Positions 13,576 to 23,657 of a DNA stretch of 64,000 bases are shown here, piece after piece. The notes below the pieces were generated by a model. It had not been told where the DNA came from. It ran no database searches and worked only from the letters and a program-made list of their open reading frames with translations. The stretch covers positions 5,926,501 to 5,990,500 of the forward strand of contig NC_058498.1 of the NCBI RefSeq assembly GCF_020382885.2, written 5' to 3'. Every line of letters starts with the position of its first letter. The first letter of the stretch is position 1. The translations under genes and the position numbers were made by a program. Origin of the DNA: Scatophagus argus. Taxonomy: Eukaryota > Chordata > Actinopteri > Scatophagidae.

Positions 13576-16500
13576 AGTGAACATCTGTTTTATTGCCACA
13601 TTTTTAGATGATTAGATTTTGAGCAGCTCCACATAAACTGTCTACATTTACCAAGTAGTCCGCTAAATCACCGGTAACAGTCTGGCAGAGACAGAGCCAA
13701 TAATTGGACAGAAATTATATCTTTCAAAGCTTTTACTCAACATCATTAAATATTCATTACAAGTCCTAGATACCACAAGGGTCCTGCACAAAAGACCTGT
13801 TCATTTAAAACAAAGCCAGTGACAGGACAGGCCTTAAAAAGAGATGATGGAAGGTGACATATCTGAACATAATGCTATAAAGTTGAAATACCACAGAAAA
13901 AGGTACAAGCAATTTCTTTCTCCAATCTCTGAGCCAGTTAATGATGGGCATAAAAAAATCCATTACAACTATAAATGTTATCAGGTCATTGAGGGGTGCC
14001 TGTGCATCTGAGGCTCCAGGCCCAGAGCCAATAGTGGGCCACAGGGACAAACAGGAGTCCAAGATCTGAGTTCGCTGTTACTACAATGGAATATGAACAC
14101 AAGGGGCCAATTAGAGCTGGTGTGAATGGTGCTGGTTTGCCTTTCTAGTACACGTTTATATAAAGTCCTGCCACTACATTTAGAAAGATGGGAGGAAAAG
14201 TGAGTTCCACTGCTGAAATGGGAGGGGAAGTTAAACAGCTGCAGAAAATTCACCAACCCTTTTGATAACTAAAAAAAAAATCATTTTAAGTAATTTATCA
14301 ATTCTTTGCCTTGTGACTTTTATCATCAAAATGTCAGTATCTTTGGGTTTCTGTCTATTGGTGACAATTTGAAGAGATCACTTTGGAATCTTGAAACTTT
14401 GGGGACATTTTTCACTACATGACATTTCATAAACGGCTTAGTTGATTAAGTGAACAAATAAAACACTGATAGTTAATGATAATAACGCCAAAAGTCGCAG
14501 GTTAATATATAAATACTTAAATGTCAATAGTATGCAACATCCCATCCTTAGGTCACAGAACAGTGTTGATAATACTAATACTAATAATAACAACAACATA
14601 ATACTCAGTGAAGCACTGGCTTGTCTGGCTGTGTTTACACTGCTCTGTTAGAGCTGATGTGAGGCAGATTCATTTTGCAGTTGGAAACATAAATATAAAT
14701 ATGTCACAACAATTTAATGTGCGTCTAGAGTTAAAGTCAAATAATCAGACACCACAGAGTGAGCCCTTTTCATTGTCAAGCCATAGTGAAAACAAGGCTC
14801 CTGTCACCGCCTACTCTCCGATCACTTATCCAGGATTTGTATCCCCAGTGCCTGTGGCTCTGAACCTCAGACCAGAGGCAGGCACAGTAAGTAGAGACGG
14901 TACCCTCATAGCTAAAACTCTGTGCTAATGGGAGAAGAAGAAAATCTCCCTAAGGGACCCCAGAGCACGAACACACATTGGTACAAAAAGTAAGAAGAAG
15001 AGCTAACAGTTTTAGGTCCCGGCCTACAGTTGATAAAGATAAGAGATTATCTGTAATGAATCAAGGGTGGTAACGGGGCACTAAAAGCACCACGGAGCCT
15101 TCCATCAATCTCCAATGGGGCTTGTATCAAAACATTAGGTTTGTTTATGGGTGTGCTGGTTTTGTCCTTCACCTGGCCTCTAAGGGTGATAAAGTGAGAG
15201 TTACACGATCCACCTTAGGCAGAAATAGGAAATGTTGCTGTGAACACCAGCTGTTGCTTGGGTCGACTCGGGCAGTTAAGAGGCCTCGGCCTTCCCAGGC
15301 GCTGCCAAATAAAGAGACTACTGTGTCGTGTAAGACAGTTTGCCCCCTCCTCCTCCCCACCTTTACTTTTCAAAGGTGTTAAAAGTGCACGGGTGGGGAG
15401 GATTGCATAGTTTTAGCCATAAAGGGGATGAGAGTTGCCATCTGAAAGAACATTATTTGCACAGCGTTGCAGCATTGTGGTTAATGTAGAATCAACATTT
15501 GTCAGCTGCCTGGCAGAGGCTCCGGTGGGTAGACAGGGTCTAACATGTCAGAGGATTCGTTCCCACCGTTTGAGACACTTCTCCCGCAAATGAATGACGC
15601 CTTCCGAGACATCTCAGCCTCACAACTGACAGCACAGATTCCACATTCATCTTCTGCCTTATCTCCGCGGGATCATACGCGCAGAAGGTGAAGAGCAATT
15701 CCATTAGCTGTCAACAGCCGAGATGCTTCGCTAACAAAAACCTGGGGAATATGGGAGAGGAAAACATGATTGTAACCCCACTGGCACCCTGTGATATTAC
15801 ACACACTGCAGTCACTGTCAAGACTGAAGGTTCACAAAGAAGAGAGTTAACAGGAGGCGTATTTTCCATAAACCAAAGTGATCTGTTAATAAACCAAGAT
15901 GTATGACAATGGATTTCTGTCAGTCTTTAAACTAGAATTTGTAATTCATTTTAAGTAAAAAAAAAAAAAAAATGAAGTAGTGTGAAGTGGATTATTGTAC
16001 CTCAGCCCATAATGGATTTCAGAAAGTTGTAGGAGCTCCCCTTCTTTATATTTTAAAAAAGAGAGATGATAAACCCTTAGGTATTTATAGATGAGTTAAA
16101 GTGTTTATTTAAAAAAAGAAATGCCCACTTTTTATCTGGGTGATGTTTAACATAACGCAAGCAGCAGAAAAATGCAGAAAAGCAGAGACAGTCTGAACAA
16201 ACAAAACTGAACTCAAAGTCAACTACAATCTTAAAAACCTACTCTTTGGTAACATTAACTGAAAAAAGTCCACCATTTTCAGTCCACCATCAGCTACGGT
16301 TTTCTTATGGAAAAGAACACTTGTTTGTTAACGTTTCAAAGAAACCTAGAGACATATTTTATGCATCCTAAGATGAAATGCAATGACAGTCACTAAATCA
16401 GAAATCACGCCTGAAAAGATTGCATACTCTGCAACCCACGTTGTCGATCGAAGGCCACTAGCTTCACGTGGACTGAAAGAGCCTAATATACAACTCCCCC

Positions 16501-18262
16501 CTCCTTTAATTGCACCTATGTGTTCAATCAGAAAGCATAAAACTCTCAGTGGGTAGGTGGCATCTGTCTGTGAGGCCTGCTAGGATTGATGTGCCAGAGT
16601 CTGGGAGCTGCCTGGACCGGCAGACCCACGACCTGCGACACAGCCCAATCACTTTTATGACATCTTAAGGAATCTTCTTTTTAAATACAGCCCCATTACT
16701 GCTGACATACAAATCTTTCCCAACGTGGCCCCAGCTATGGCCTGATCAATTTTTACACTGCTGAGCCTTCCCCGTTCCCCTCATTTTGTCATCTCCAAAT
16801 TCATATTACATAGGATTTTCTTATGGGAAAAACTGCAATAAAAATACGTTACCACCCTGAAGATGCGGACAAGTCAGTGCTTGGCTGTTGCTTAAAAGCT
16901 TCGGAGAAAATAAAATTTGTTTCTGTAGTAAGCAGAACTGTTTAAATGTTATTTATTTTTATGTTCCTAAGAAAATATATTGTGAAGCGCAGCATTGATT
17001 TAGAACATAACCATGTCTGGATACGGGTTGGAGAGGCTGAATTTATGAATCCTTTGCACAACTCCTTTAATTGAATTTTCCAAATCTCTCACCACACACA
17101 AATAATCAATACCTACTGCTGAGGGAAACTTGCCTCAGAATTATTAGGGCCTTTCTTTTTCAATTTTGTAGTCATCAGCACATACAGACGCTGCGGGTTT
17201 TTGTAATGCCGCGACTAGACCCAGAGGATTTATGCTCGACCCAAGCTTGATTGCTCACCAAGAGTGACTTCTTTAGAACGCTTACTGAAACTTTTGTTAA
17301 CCTTACAGGGCGGCCATAAGCGCTTCTTAGCACTGCACTGTCACTCGGAGGAAAGACATGGTTTTAACTATCACAGCTTAAGGTGGAAACGAGATGATAG
17401 AGCAGGATAAAACGGAGAGAGGGAAAGAAAGTTGTAGGGAAAAAAGACATAGGAGCACTGGGATTGGAGGACTGGCCTTCAAGGTTTAAATGTCCTCATG
17501 GATTTACTCAGCCGCCTTGGCAGGATGGAGGTGCTAGAGGCTTGAGGGGGAGAGCCTGGGGCACAGAGTCTGATCATGAGGAAAGGGCTCAGTGCTGTGT
17601 AATGGCTGCCATGCCAGACTTGCCACACTACGTCCAAGTGCTCTCCTACAAATGGAAAGTTATCATTTTAAGCTGCTACAGCCTCACTTAGTCTGGCTAC
17701 TGGTCATAGCTAATGTTAGCAAACTTGAATCAGATATTTCGGTATAACTGACAACAGTGAGTCAGGTTGCCGTCTCTTCTCTTCTTGTCCTACCGTTTAC
17801 ATTTTCCCATTATAATGTTATGAATAGTCTGTGTATTTGCAGCAGTCATGTGTCACTATTGTCCGCATGTTTTCCTCCCCAGTCTTGATGTCCCAATGGA
17901 AAGGGAGCAAATAGGTGCCATACGTTTAAACCAGCTATATGATTATGCACACATCTTGATTTAAAGTGATGTTATATGAGCATGGCTCAGGTAATGGGGT
18001 GCTATGCCCAGTCATTTGAAGGTATGTTGCAGCCCCTAAAACAGTTAAGTTTTAAGTTAAGTTTTCCTAATTTAAAGTATCCAATATCCAATTTGAAATT
18101 TGAATATTGAGTCCATGAGTCCATTACAATGTTCTATAAATCTATTGATCATTACAGAGCACCTCATGAAAACAGCTGATGTGACGGGGAAATTAGTCAA
18201 ATACATATTCACTATCAAAAGCCACATAGTACATTAGTATACCTGTAAAAATACAATAATAA

Positions 18263-18348
<86 letters not shown>

Positions 18349-19740
18349 TGATAGTATGGCAATACATACAGTGCAGTCACTTTGTCAGGAACATCAAAGC
18401 CATTTTCATTATACTTTTGTTCTCATAACTTGGTACATGATACAATGTCAAGCTGAGAGAACACCGAGCAAATACTGTGTAATCCTATGCCTTCTCAGAA
18501 CACTTCAACCTTCCAAAGTGCTTCTTACAGGGCGTACATGGTCTCAAAGCCTAAGGGCCAGTGAATCTAAACAACCATTTTACACTAGAGCAGACTCATG
18601 CTTCAAGATACCATCAACAGCATCTGTCTGGATTTCACGCTACCAAACAGATATAGGCCAGAACTCTTCAGCAGCCTTGAATAACAGTTTGTTTACTTAA
18701 AATGTGTGTCTCAATGCACATAGAGGGTCAATTCTCTCCCACAGCTATCTGCCTTGACATTGTGAAGTCTGTTGTTATAAGGAGCCTAATGCAAAACTGA
18801 TAAATTTCACGGATCTACCATGTGACAAAAATGTGACATTCCTGTGGCGTGGATCCACAATGCATCATGTATCTTCGGCTCCCTTACTGGAACTAATTAA
18901 AATAATTTCTAACAACCTTATCGCAAAACAAACTTGCCTCCTGACAATACCCCCTATTAATTTTACACAAGTGGCCATTGTATGTTTGGATCACAAGAAT
19001 TGCTCTGCTGCAGGCACAATATGTGCCTAAAATAATCAAATTAATTCTTTCCCTAGGAAATCTACTGACTTGTTTGTGTAACCATAACAAAATGTTTTTC
19101 TCCAAAGGTTGCAAAGAACACGATTGTCTTTAACAACTGAAAGAAATGTCCACTGATGCTGTTGATGCTAAATATCAAGGCAGAAGTAGGAAGAAGCAAA
19201 TCAAAGAGAGTGCAGTGGCGGATGGGGAATTCCGTAGGAATGAAACAGCCTTGTGACTCTATTTGTTTTTCTGCTCATCTTGGAAAAAGCCAAACAATTG
19301 AGACAAAAATGTTTTCTTACAGGCCTTTAAAGATATAGAGATAAGGTCATAGTCACAACTGGCTAAATGGAGCTGTTAAGTGAGGACTGCCATTGAAAAA
19401 TAACCGTAAAATAGTCTTGATACAAGCAAATAGTCGGGGCACCAGCCTCATATTCCGCACATAACTTTAGGTAGATGTCCAATCTAATGTCAGATTCAAG
19501 TTGTCCAATAGACCAAAATTAATGTGCCCCTTAAGAAAACAGGTATTCAGTTTCTACACTTTCAAACACGTGTGTAAATCTTGTGATATTGTTGACCACT
19601 CCGCTCCTCTTAGCACGTGGCCATAAAGCCTCTCAGTGATCAATGTGATAATAACCCAGTAATGTGAAGTAGGTGTGTTTATCTTGATGGAGTAAAAACA
19701 TAATAGCACATGAATATTAAACCATAAAAGATTGTTTAGT
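13576..19740. other. gene-poor interval between alg6 and itgb3bp 3' ends
   Basis: Both flanking genes end towards this 6.2-kb stretch. I see no exon with recognisable coding content on either strand. Contents are a TTTATT at 13588-13593 (a minus-strand AATAAA), a poly-A tract near 15958-15972, and a long AT microsatellite at 18267-18345. Open frames here, such as minus-strand 13805-14062 (non-ATG start), are short and unlike known proteins. Confidence 0.6.
18267..18345. repeat. AT dinucleotide microsatellite, 79 bp
   Basis: A nearly pure alternating AT run of about 39 units. It is self-complementary, so it can form cruciform or hairpin structure and is likely to vary in length. Confidence 0.95.
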
Positions 19741-19756
19741 CTAACACTTTGTGAGG

Positions 19757-19762
19757 TTTATT
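19757..19762 (-). terminator. itgb3bp polyadenylation signal
   Basis: TTTATT on the plus strand is AATAAA on the minus strand, about 49 nt after the itgb3bp TAA. This placement implies a very short 3'UTR and supports the proposed last exon. Confidence 0.55.
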
Positions 19763-19810
19763 ACAATTACCTTGACTTTGATGCTTGGGGTCTTTTTTTT
19801 CCCTCAAAGT

Positions 19811-19827
19811 TTACTTTAATCTGGATG
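19811..19827 (-). CDS. itgb3bp: itgb3bp last coding exon, premature relative to human
   Basis: A TGTTGTTTCAG acceptor leads into 17 nt that complete Thr and encode SRLK, then TAA. The peptide ...RELTSRLK aligns with human ...KELMTKVNK, after which human continues for about 30 residues. The stop is followed by a minus-strand AATAAA within about 55 nt. I found no downstream exon encoding the human-type tail. Confidence 0.55.
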
Positions 19828-22800
19828 CTGAAACAACACAAATGCAATTATTTTAAAAGTACGAACAAATAGAGTCTCTAACCCAGAATTAGTGCTGTCT
19901 TGTGTCCAGTCATAATCAACTTCTTGAATGTGCATTTTAGATCCAGTGGGGTAAGTTGAATATAGCAGTATATAACTCCTTTTCAACTCCTGGCCGACTT
20001 TCAAAGTCACATTCAACACTGTTCTGTTCATTTGCATACTTACTCAGCTCCCTGAGCCTCTTTAGCTCAGTCTTCAGGTCAGCAGAAGAACCAGTGAGGA
20101 AATGTCCTTGTTCACTGCTGCCCTCTGCTGACTAATTAAAATACAAGACTCAAGGAAATAAAAGGAAAACCACAAAATCCCTAGCAACACACAGGAAATA
20201 ACGAGGAAAGGGAAAAGATAGCTAACAGCATTAGAAATGAGTGAAGGCGTATTCTGAAAGGAAAAGTCACGTCAAAAGTGAATATTCAGTGTGTAATAAA
20301 AAGCATAATTTCTCAATCCCAACATATGAGAGAGACAGAGACATTTCCGCCACATGTAAAGATTTAAGACCAGAGGAAAAAATCTTTCTCACGAATGTTT
20401 CCTCCAGCTCTTTCCTGGCTTTGATAAATGCATCCACTGACTGTTCCAGTTTAGAACGTAAGGAGTCCAGTCTGGTCAAAACAGAAGAAGTGGGGTGACA
20501 ATGCACAATGACATGTTCACAGGCCTTCATATTACATTTCTGACAGTATGAATCATATGAATACATGATTGAAACCTAAAATCTATCTCTTAAAGGACTA
20601 CACATAGGTATTAATATTGACTAGATTTCGGTTTGTTACATCTTGATCAGCTAGTGGGTTAAGCTGGTGGTGTGTGAATGAGTCTAAAGAAGAGATTTAA
20701 CACATAGATAATTCATATGAATGGTGTGTGGAAGATACAATCAAATACAGATAAAAAAAAAAATAGCAATTTCATGTTTACTATTTCAAAATAGCAACTG
20801 TTTATGATCTAAATAACTGTCCGTAACTAAATGCTTACTTACAATGCCCTGTTGTAAGGCAAGTACTCATTATTATTTATTAATTTAATTAATTTTCTTT
20901 TAAATGGTTTTTAATTGTGCTGGGTTGTACTTTTGTGGTTCACTGGTTTGGAAGTGTGTCGGTTTTTAAAACACTGCTGTGGCCCAAACGACCCTAATAT
21001 GACATAACCAAGTGAGTGTTATGAATGTACTGTAAACCGAGCTCATGTAACGTATGAGTGTCAGCACTATAAAATTAAAAACTAATGCTTGTCTTGATAG
21101 ATGGGCCAGACACCAAATGTCTGCCTTGACTAAGGAAATGGCTCTTGTGTTAAGTGACTCTTATACAACTATTTTTAGTGCTATGTAAATCACTGATAAT
21201 TTGGCCAGTGATGGATCTCCATCATTCCCTGTCTCCTGTCATTAAATTCTGATATGTCATTATGACCATCAGGAAAGTGTGGCAATTGAAATATAGCAAC
21301 TCATAAAAGGGAAGTTCTCTGTAACCCTTTCACTCTGTGCACAACTTTGGTTCTCTGTGTACTGACAGCCAGCAGTGAAAAAAAATATTTTGCAGCTTAC
21401 GATAAAAGTGATGAATGAAAACAATTTTTAAAAATATGATAAATGCAAAAGCTGGGACTTAAGTACTTACTTCTCCAACTCTGTCTGTGGGACCTCTAGT
21501 TCATGTGTTGTGACTTTGGTCCTCCCTGTTGATTAAGCACCACATCCTTATTAACACAAGGCATAGGTGCAAGTTACTGTTGCTTTATGGACTGACAAAG
21601 CGACAGTATTATACACAATTAAAAGTTATAAACTAAACAGTCCTAAGAGTGACCTTTTCAGGAAAGACAACAATCCAAGCTCTATGATCTCAAATGCAGC
21701 TGGAGAGTATTCACAGACACGTGTCATTTCCAGGGGCGGCTACAGAATGGAGTTTATGGGTTGAGGTAATTCATCTGGAAGTACGAATTGTGCAGTTATC
21801 TTAATAGTGGATGTTCATGAGAGGAAAATTATAGGAGGATCAGCTCTTTAAACGTGAAGTCAGTAGTTTTTAAATTGTCAAGTCACAGAAAAAGAAAGCA
21901 AACACACCTTTTCACAGTCACAGATATACTGTGTGGGAAAAAGGACCACATTTAGAGTTTGGGATGCGCAGTGTGTTACACAGGTGTTCATTTTTCACCA
22001 GTCGGAACAGACTGGATAGCATTTAGACATGGGACACAGTTCTGACAATGACCAATAACTCAGTGCCATTCTTGGAAGAAAAAAATCAAGGACAGTTTTT
22101 CACTAGTGTGGACATGGTCTAAATTCATTTGTCCTGCTTCTATGTGTAGCTCATGATCCTGTGGGTTTGGAACATCTTTTGTCACATGTTACACTGACAT
22201 GAGATCTGCAAAGACATTTGTCAACAAACCTGCTTGAGAGCTTGCAGTCCCAGCCAAACGAGCCTGAGTTCTTGCAGGTACTGGTATATTGGAAACTGGG
22301 TGCTATTCAGGACAGACAGAAATTGATGAAAACAAGTCATTATAAGTCACATTTTTAACACATACAGCCTAAATGTTGTACTTTACACCTTACACAGAGC
22401 TGAGAGATCAGTATCTCAGTTACATTATATTGTCATTTTCAGTACACCTGGTATGAGGACCATTTATTTACTTACATGATGGGCAGTGTCCATCGGCTGA
22501 GCTCTGCTCACACTGTTAGTGAAGATAGGTTTTGAAGAAAAAAGTTATCTACAAAGCCATTCTCGTTTATTTGAATCTTCAGTGTACTTAGTGATAGTAT
22601 TCCAGTGATAGTGGAATGTGCTCACACTGACATTTTAGCAACAACAGTATCAGTAAAATACAGTACATCTGTACAACAAAACAACAAAACATGAAGGCTG
22701 ATGCCACAGCAAACTTTATAATAATAAGCAACCACACTATTCAGTCCTTAATAAAGTATAACATCGTTACTGAAGTCATACGCAAACTAGATAAGGATTA

Positions 22801-23130
22801 AATCAAGAAAGAAAATGTGAGCCTGAAAAGTTGCGTACAATGAATTGAATTGAATATAATTCAATATATCAGTTTAAATCCGTTCTATGTCTAATATCAT
22901 AATATATGTATAATCAGTCGGTAAATAAAGATATAATAGTCGGCGGTGACAGTTGTATAACTGTTCTGCTCTACTGGTGCCATACAGAAAGGTTATAACA
23001 TAAAGTATTTCTGAATTAACTTAGAGTTCAAGTTCTGCTGGTTACCATACGCTTAATAAAGAATCAATGAAGTAATCAAGGAAATCAAAGCGACAGATAT
23101 AGAAGATACAGTGAACAATACTCACGGCAT
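19811..23130 (-). CDS. itgb3bp: itgb3bp / CENP-R, inner kinetochore protein (short teleost form)
   Basis: CENP-R is a coiled-coil subunit of the constitutive centromere-associated network. In mammals it is also called NRIF3 or beta3-endonexin and acts as a nuclear-receptor coregulator. Seven minus-strand coding exons were assembled by splice signals and phase: 23126-23130, 22476-22512, 22230-22302, 21471-21525, 20393-20471, 20044-20131 and 19811-19827. The sum is 354 nt, giving 117 residues plus TAA. Support comes from the MPV start, a heptad-like helix (LEKLDSLRSKLEQSVDAFIK, from about residue 55) and the block EGSSEQGHFLTGSSADLK. That block aligns with human EGSRELENLIGISCASHFLK in the right order. 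Gene position between alg6 and efcab7 agrees with human synteny. The human protein is 177 residues; an additional exon could have been missed in the N-terminal half. The last exon ends the protein early. Confidence 0.75.
20044..20131 (-). CDS. itgb3bp: itgb3bp exon 6, conserved EGS...LK segment
   Basis: The acceptor TTAATTAG gives the phase required by exon 5; the alternative AGs a few bases downstream would break the frame. The exon encodes SAEGSSEQGHFLTGSSADLK and then TELKRLREL, and ends at a strong GTAAGT donor in phase 1. This is the segment most similar to human CENP-R. Confidence 0.75.
20393..20471 (-). CDS. itgb3bp: itgb3bp exon 5, coiled-coil helix
   Basis: A strong pyrimidine tract (CACTTCTTCTGTTTTGACCAG) ends at the acceptor. 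The 79 nt encode LDSLRSKLEQSVDAFIKARK and then ELEETF before GTGAGA. The amphipathic helix corresponds to the human segment LLSKVEKLSEEIMEIMQNL. Confidence 0.75.
21471..21525 (-). CDS. itgb3bp: itgb3bp exon 4
   Basis: The exon lies between AACAG and GTAAGT. Its 55 nt encode RTKVTTHELEVPQTELE between two split codons. Only the phase predicted by both neighbours avoids a stop codon, which is good evidence that it is real. Confidence 0.65.
22230..22302 (-). CDS. itgb3bp: itgb3bp exon 3
   Basis: After a CTGAATAG acceptor, 73 nt encode HPVSNIPVPARTQARLAG and six further residues, leaving in phase 1 (G|GG). The donor GTTTGT is only moderate. The residue content is low-complexity and resembles the disordered N-terminal half of CENP-R. 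Confidence 0.55.
22476..22512 (-). CDS. itgb3bp: itgb3bp exon 2 (37 nt micro-exon)
   Basis: A pyrimidine-rich tract and ACAG precede 37 nt that end at a GTAAGT donor. With one base completing the split Pro codon, the exon encodes VSRAQPMDTAHH and leaves in phase 0. Confidence 0.6.
23126..23130 (-). CDS. itgb3bp: itgb3bp exon 1, coding part of 5 nt (ATGCC)
   Basis: The reading frame begins with ATG CC directly before a GTGAGT donor, so only five coding bases sit in the first exon. An A at -3 gives a good Kozak context. The next exon starts with T, giving Met-Pro-Val, the same three residues that begin human ITGB3BP. Confidence 0.65.
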
Positions 23131-23657
23131 TTCAAGTCGTTTGTCTTGCAGAAATTCGTTTGTGACAAATTTGAGAAACTGGCGCTTTTGCCACACTCAA
23201 ACGGTTCGTGTAAAACATCTGTCTTAAATATGGTTCCGGGCGTGTCTTTTTTTGCAAAAATGACTCGAACCACGGAACAAATTATTTGAATGCAAATAAT
23301 AATTTATAGTCTAAATATTAAAATTTTCTGATACTGAAAATAGGCCGGCATTACATTAACAGCAACGGGAAAGATTAACGTTTGTTTCTTCAGGGTTGAT
23401 TTTGGTGAACGCTGGTGGATATTTGTTTACCTAGTAACAGGCAGCAGATGGAAACGGTGTTTCTCAAATTTCATTGCTAACGTGATTTTGATTTTTATAA
23501 AAGTCATCTGACAAACGTTCGGCTGGTCGTTAAAGAGTGGCGAAAAAGTAAAAATAATAGAATTTACACCAAGTTAGCTGCCGTATTTGGTTGTCGTCAG
23601 CTTTCGAAGTTGGAGAGTGATAGCTAGCGGTTACCAGGTCGGTCTCTTCTTCCAAAC
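23131..23657. promoter_or_regulatory. divergent (bidirectional) promoter interval between itgb3bp and efcab7
   Basis: The two start codons face away from each other with 527 bases between them, including both 5'UTRs. The minus-strand leader contains a CpG-bearing segment near 23225-23275, and further CpGs lie around 23518-23640 next to efcab7. No TATA box is evident at a convincing position for either gene. A shared promoter is inferred from the geometry. Confidence 0.6.

Noticed and set aside
20101..20131. Alternative acceptors CAG/CAGCAG a few bases inside itgb3bp exon 6
   Set aside because: Either would put the conserved EGSS...DLK segment out of frame with the preceding exon; the TTAG acceptor at 20132 keeps phase.
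21889..21945. Possible extra 21-nt itgb3bp micro-exon on the minus strand (CACACAG...GTGTGT)
   Set aside because: In the phase required between exons 3 and 4 it introduces a stop codon.
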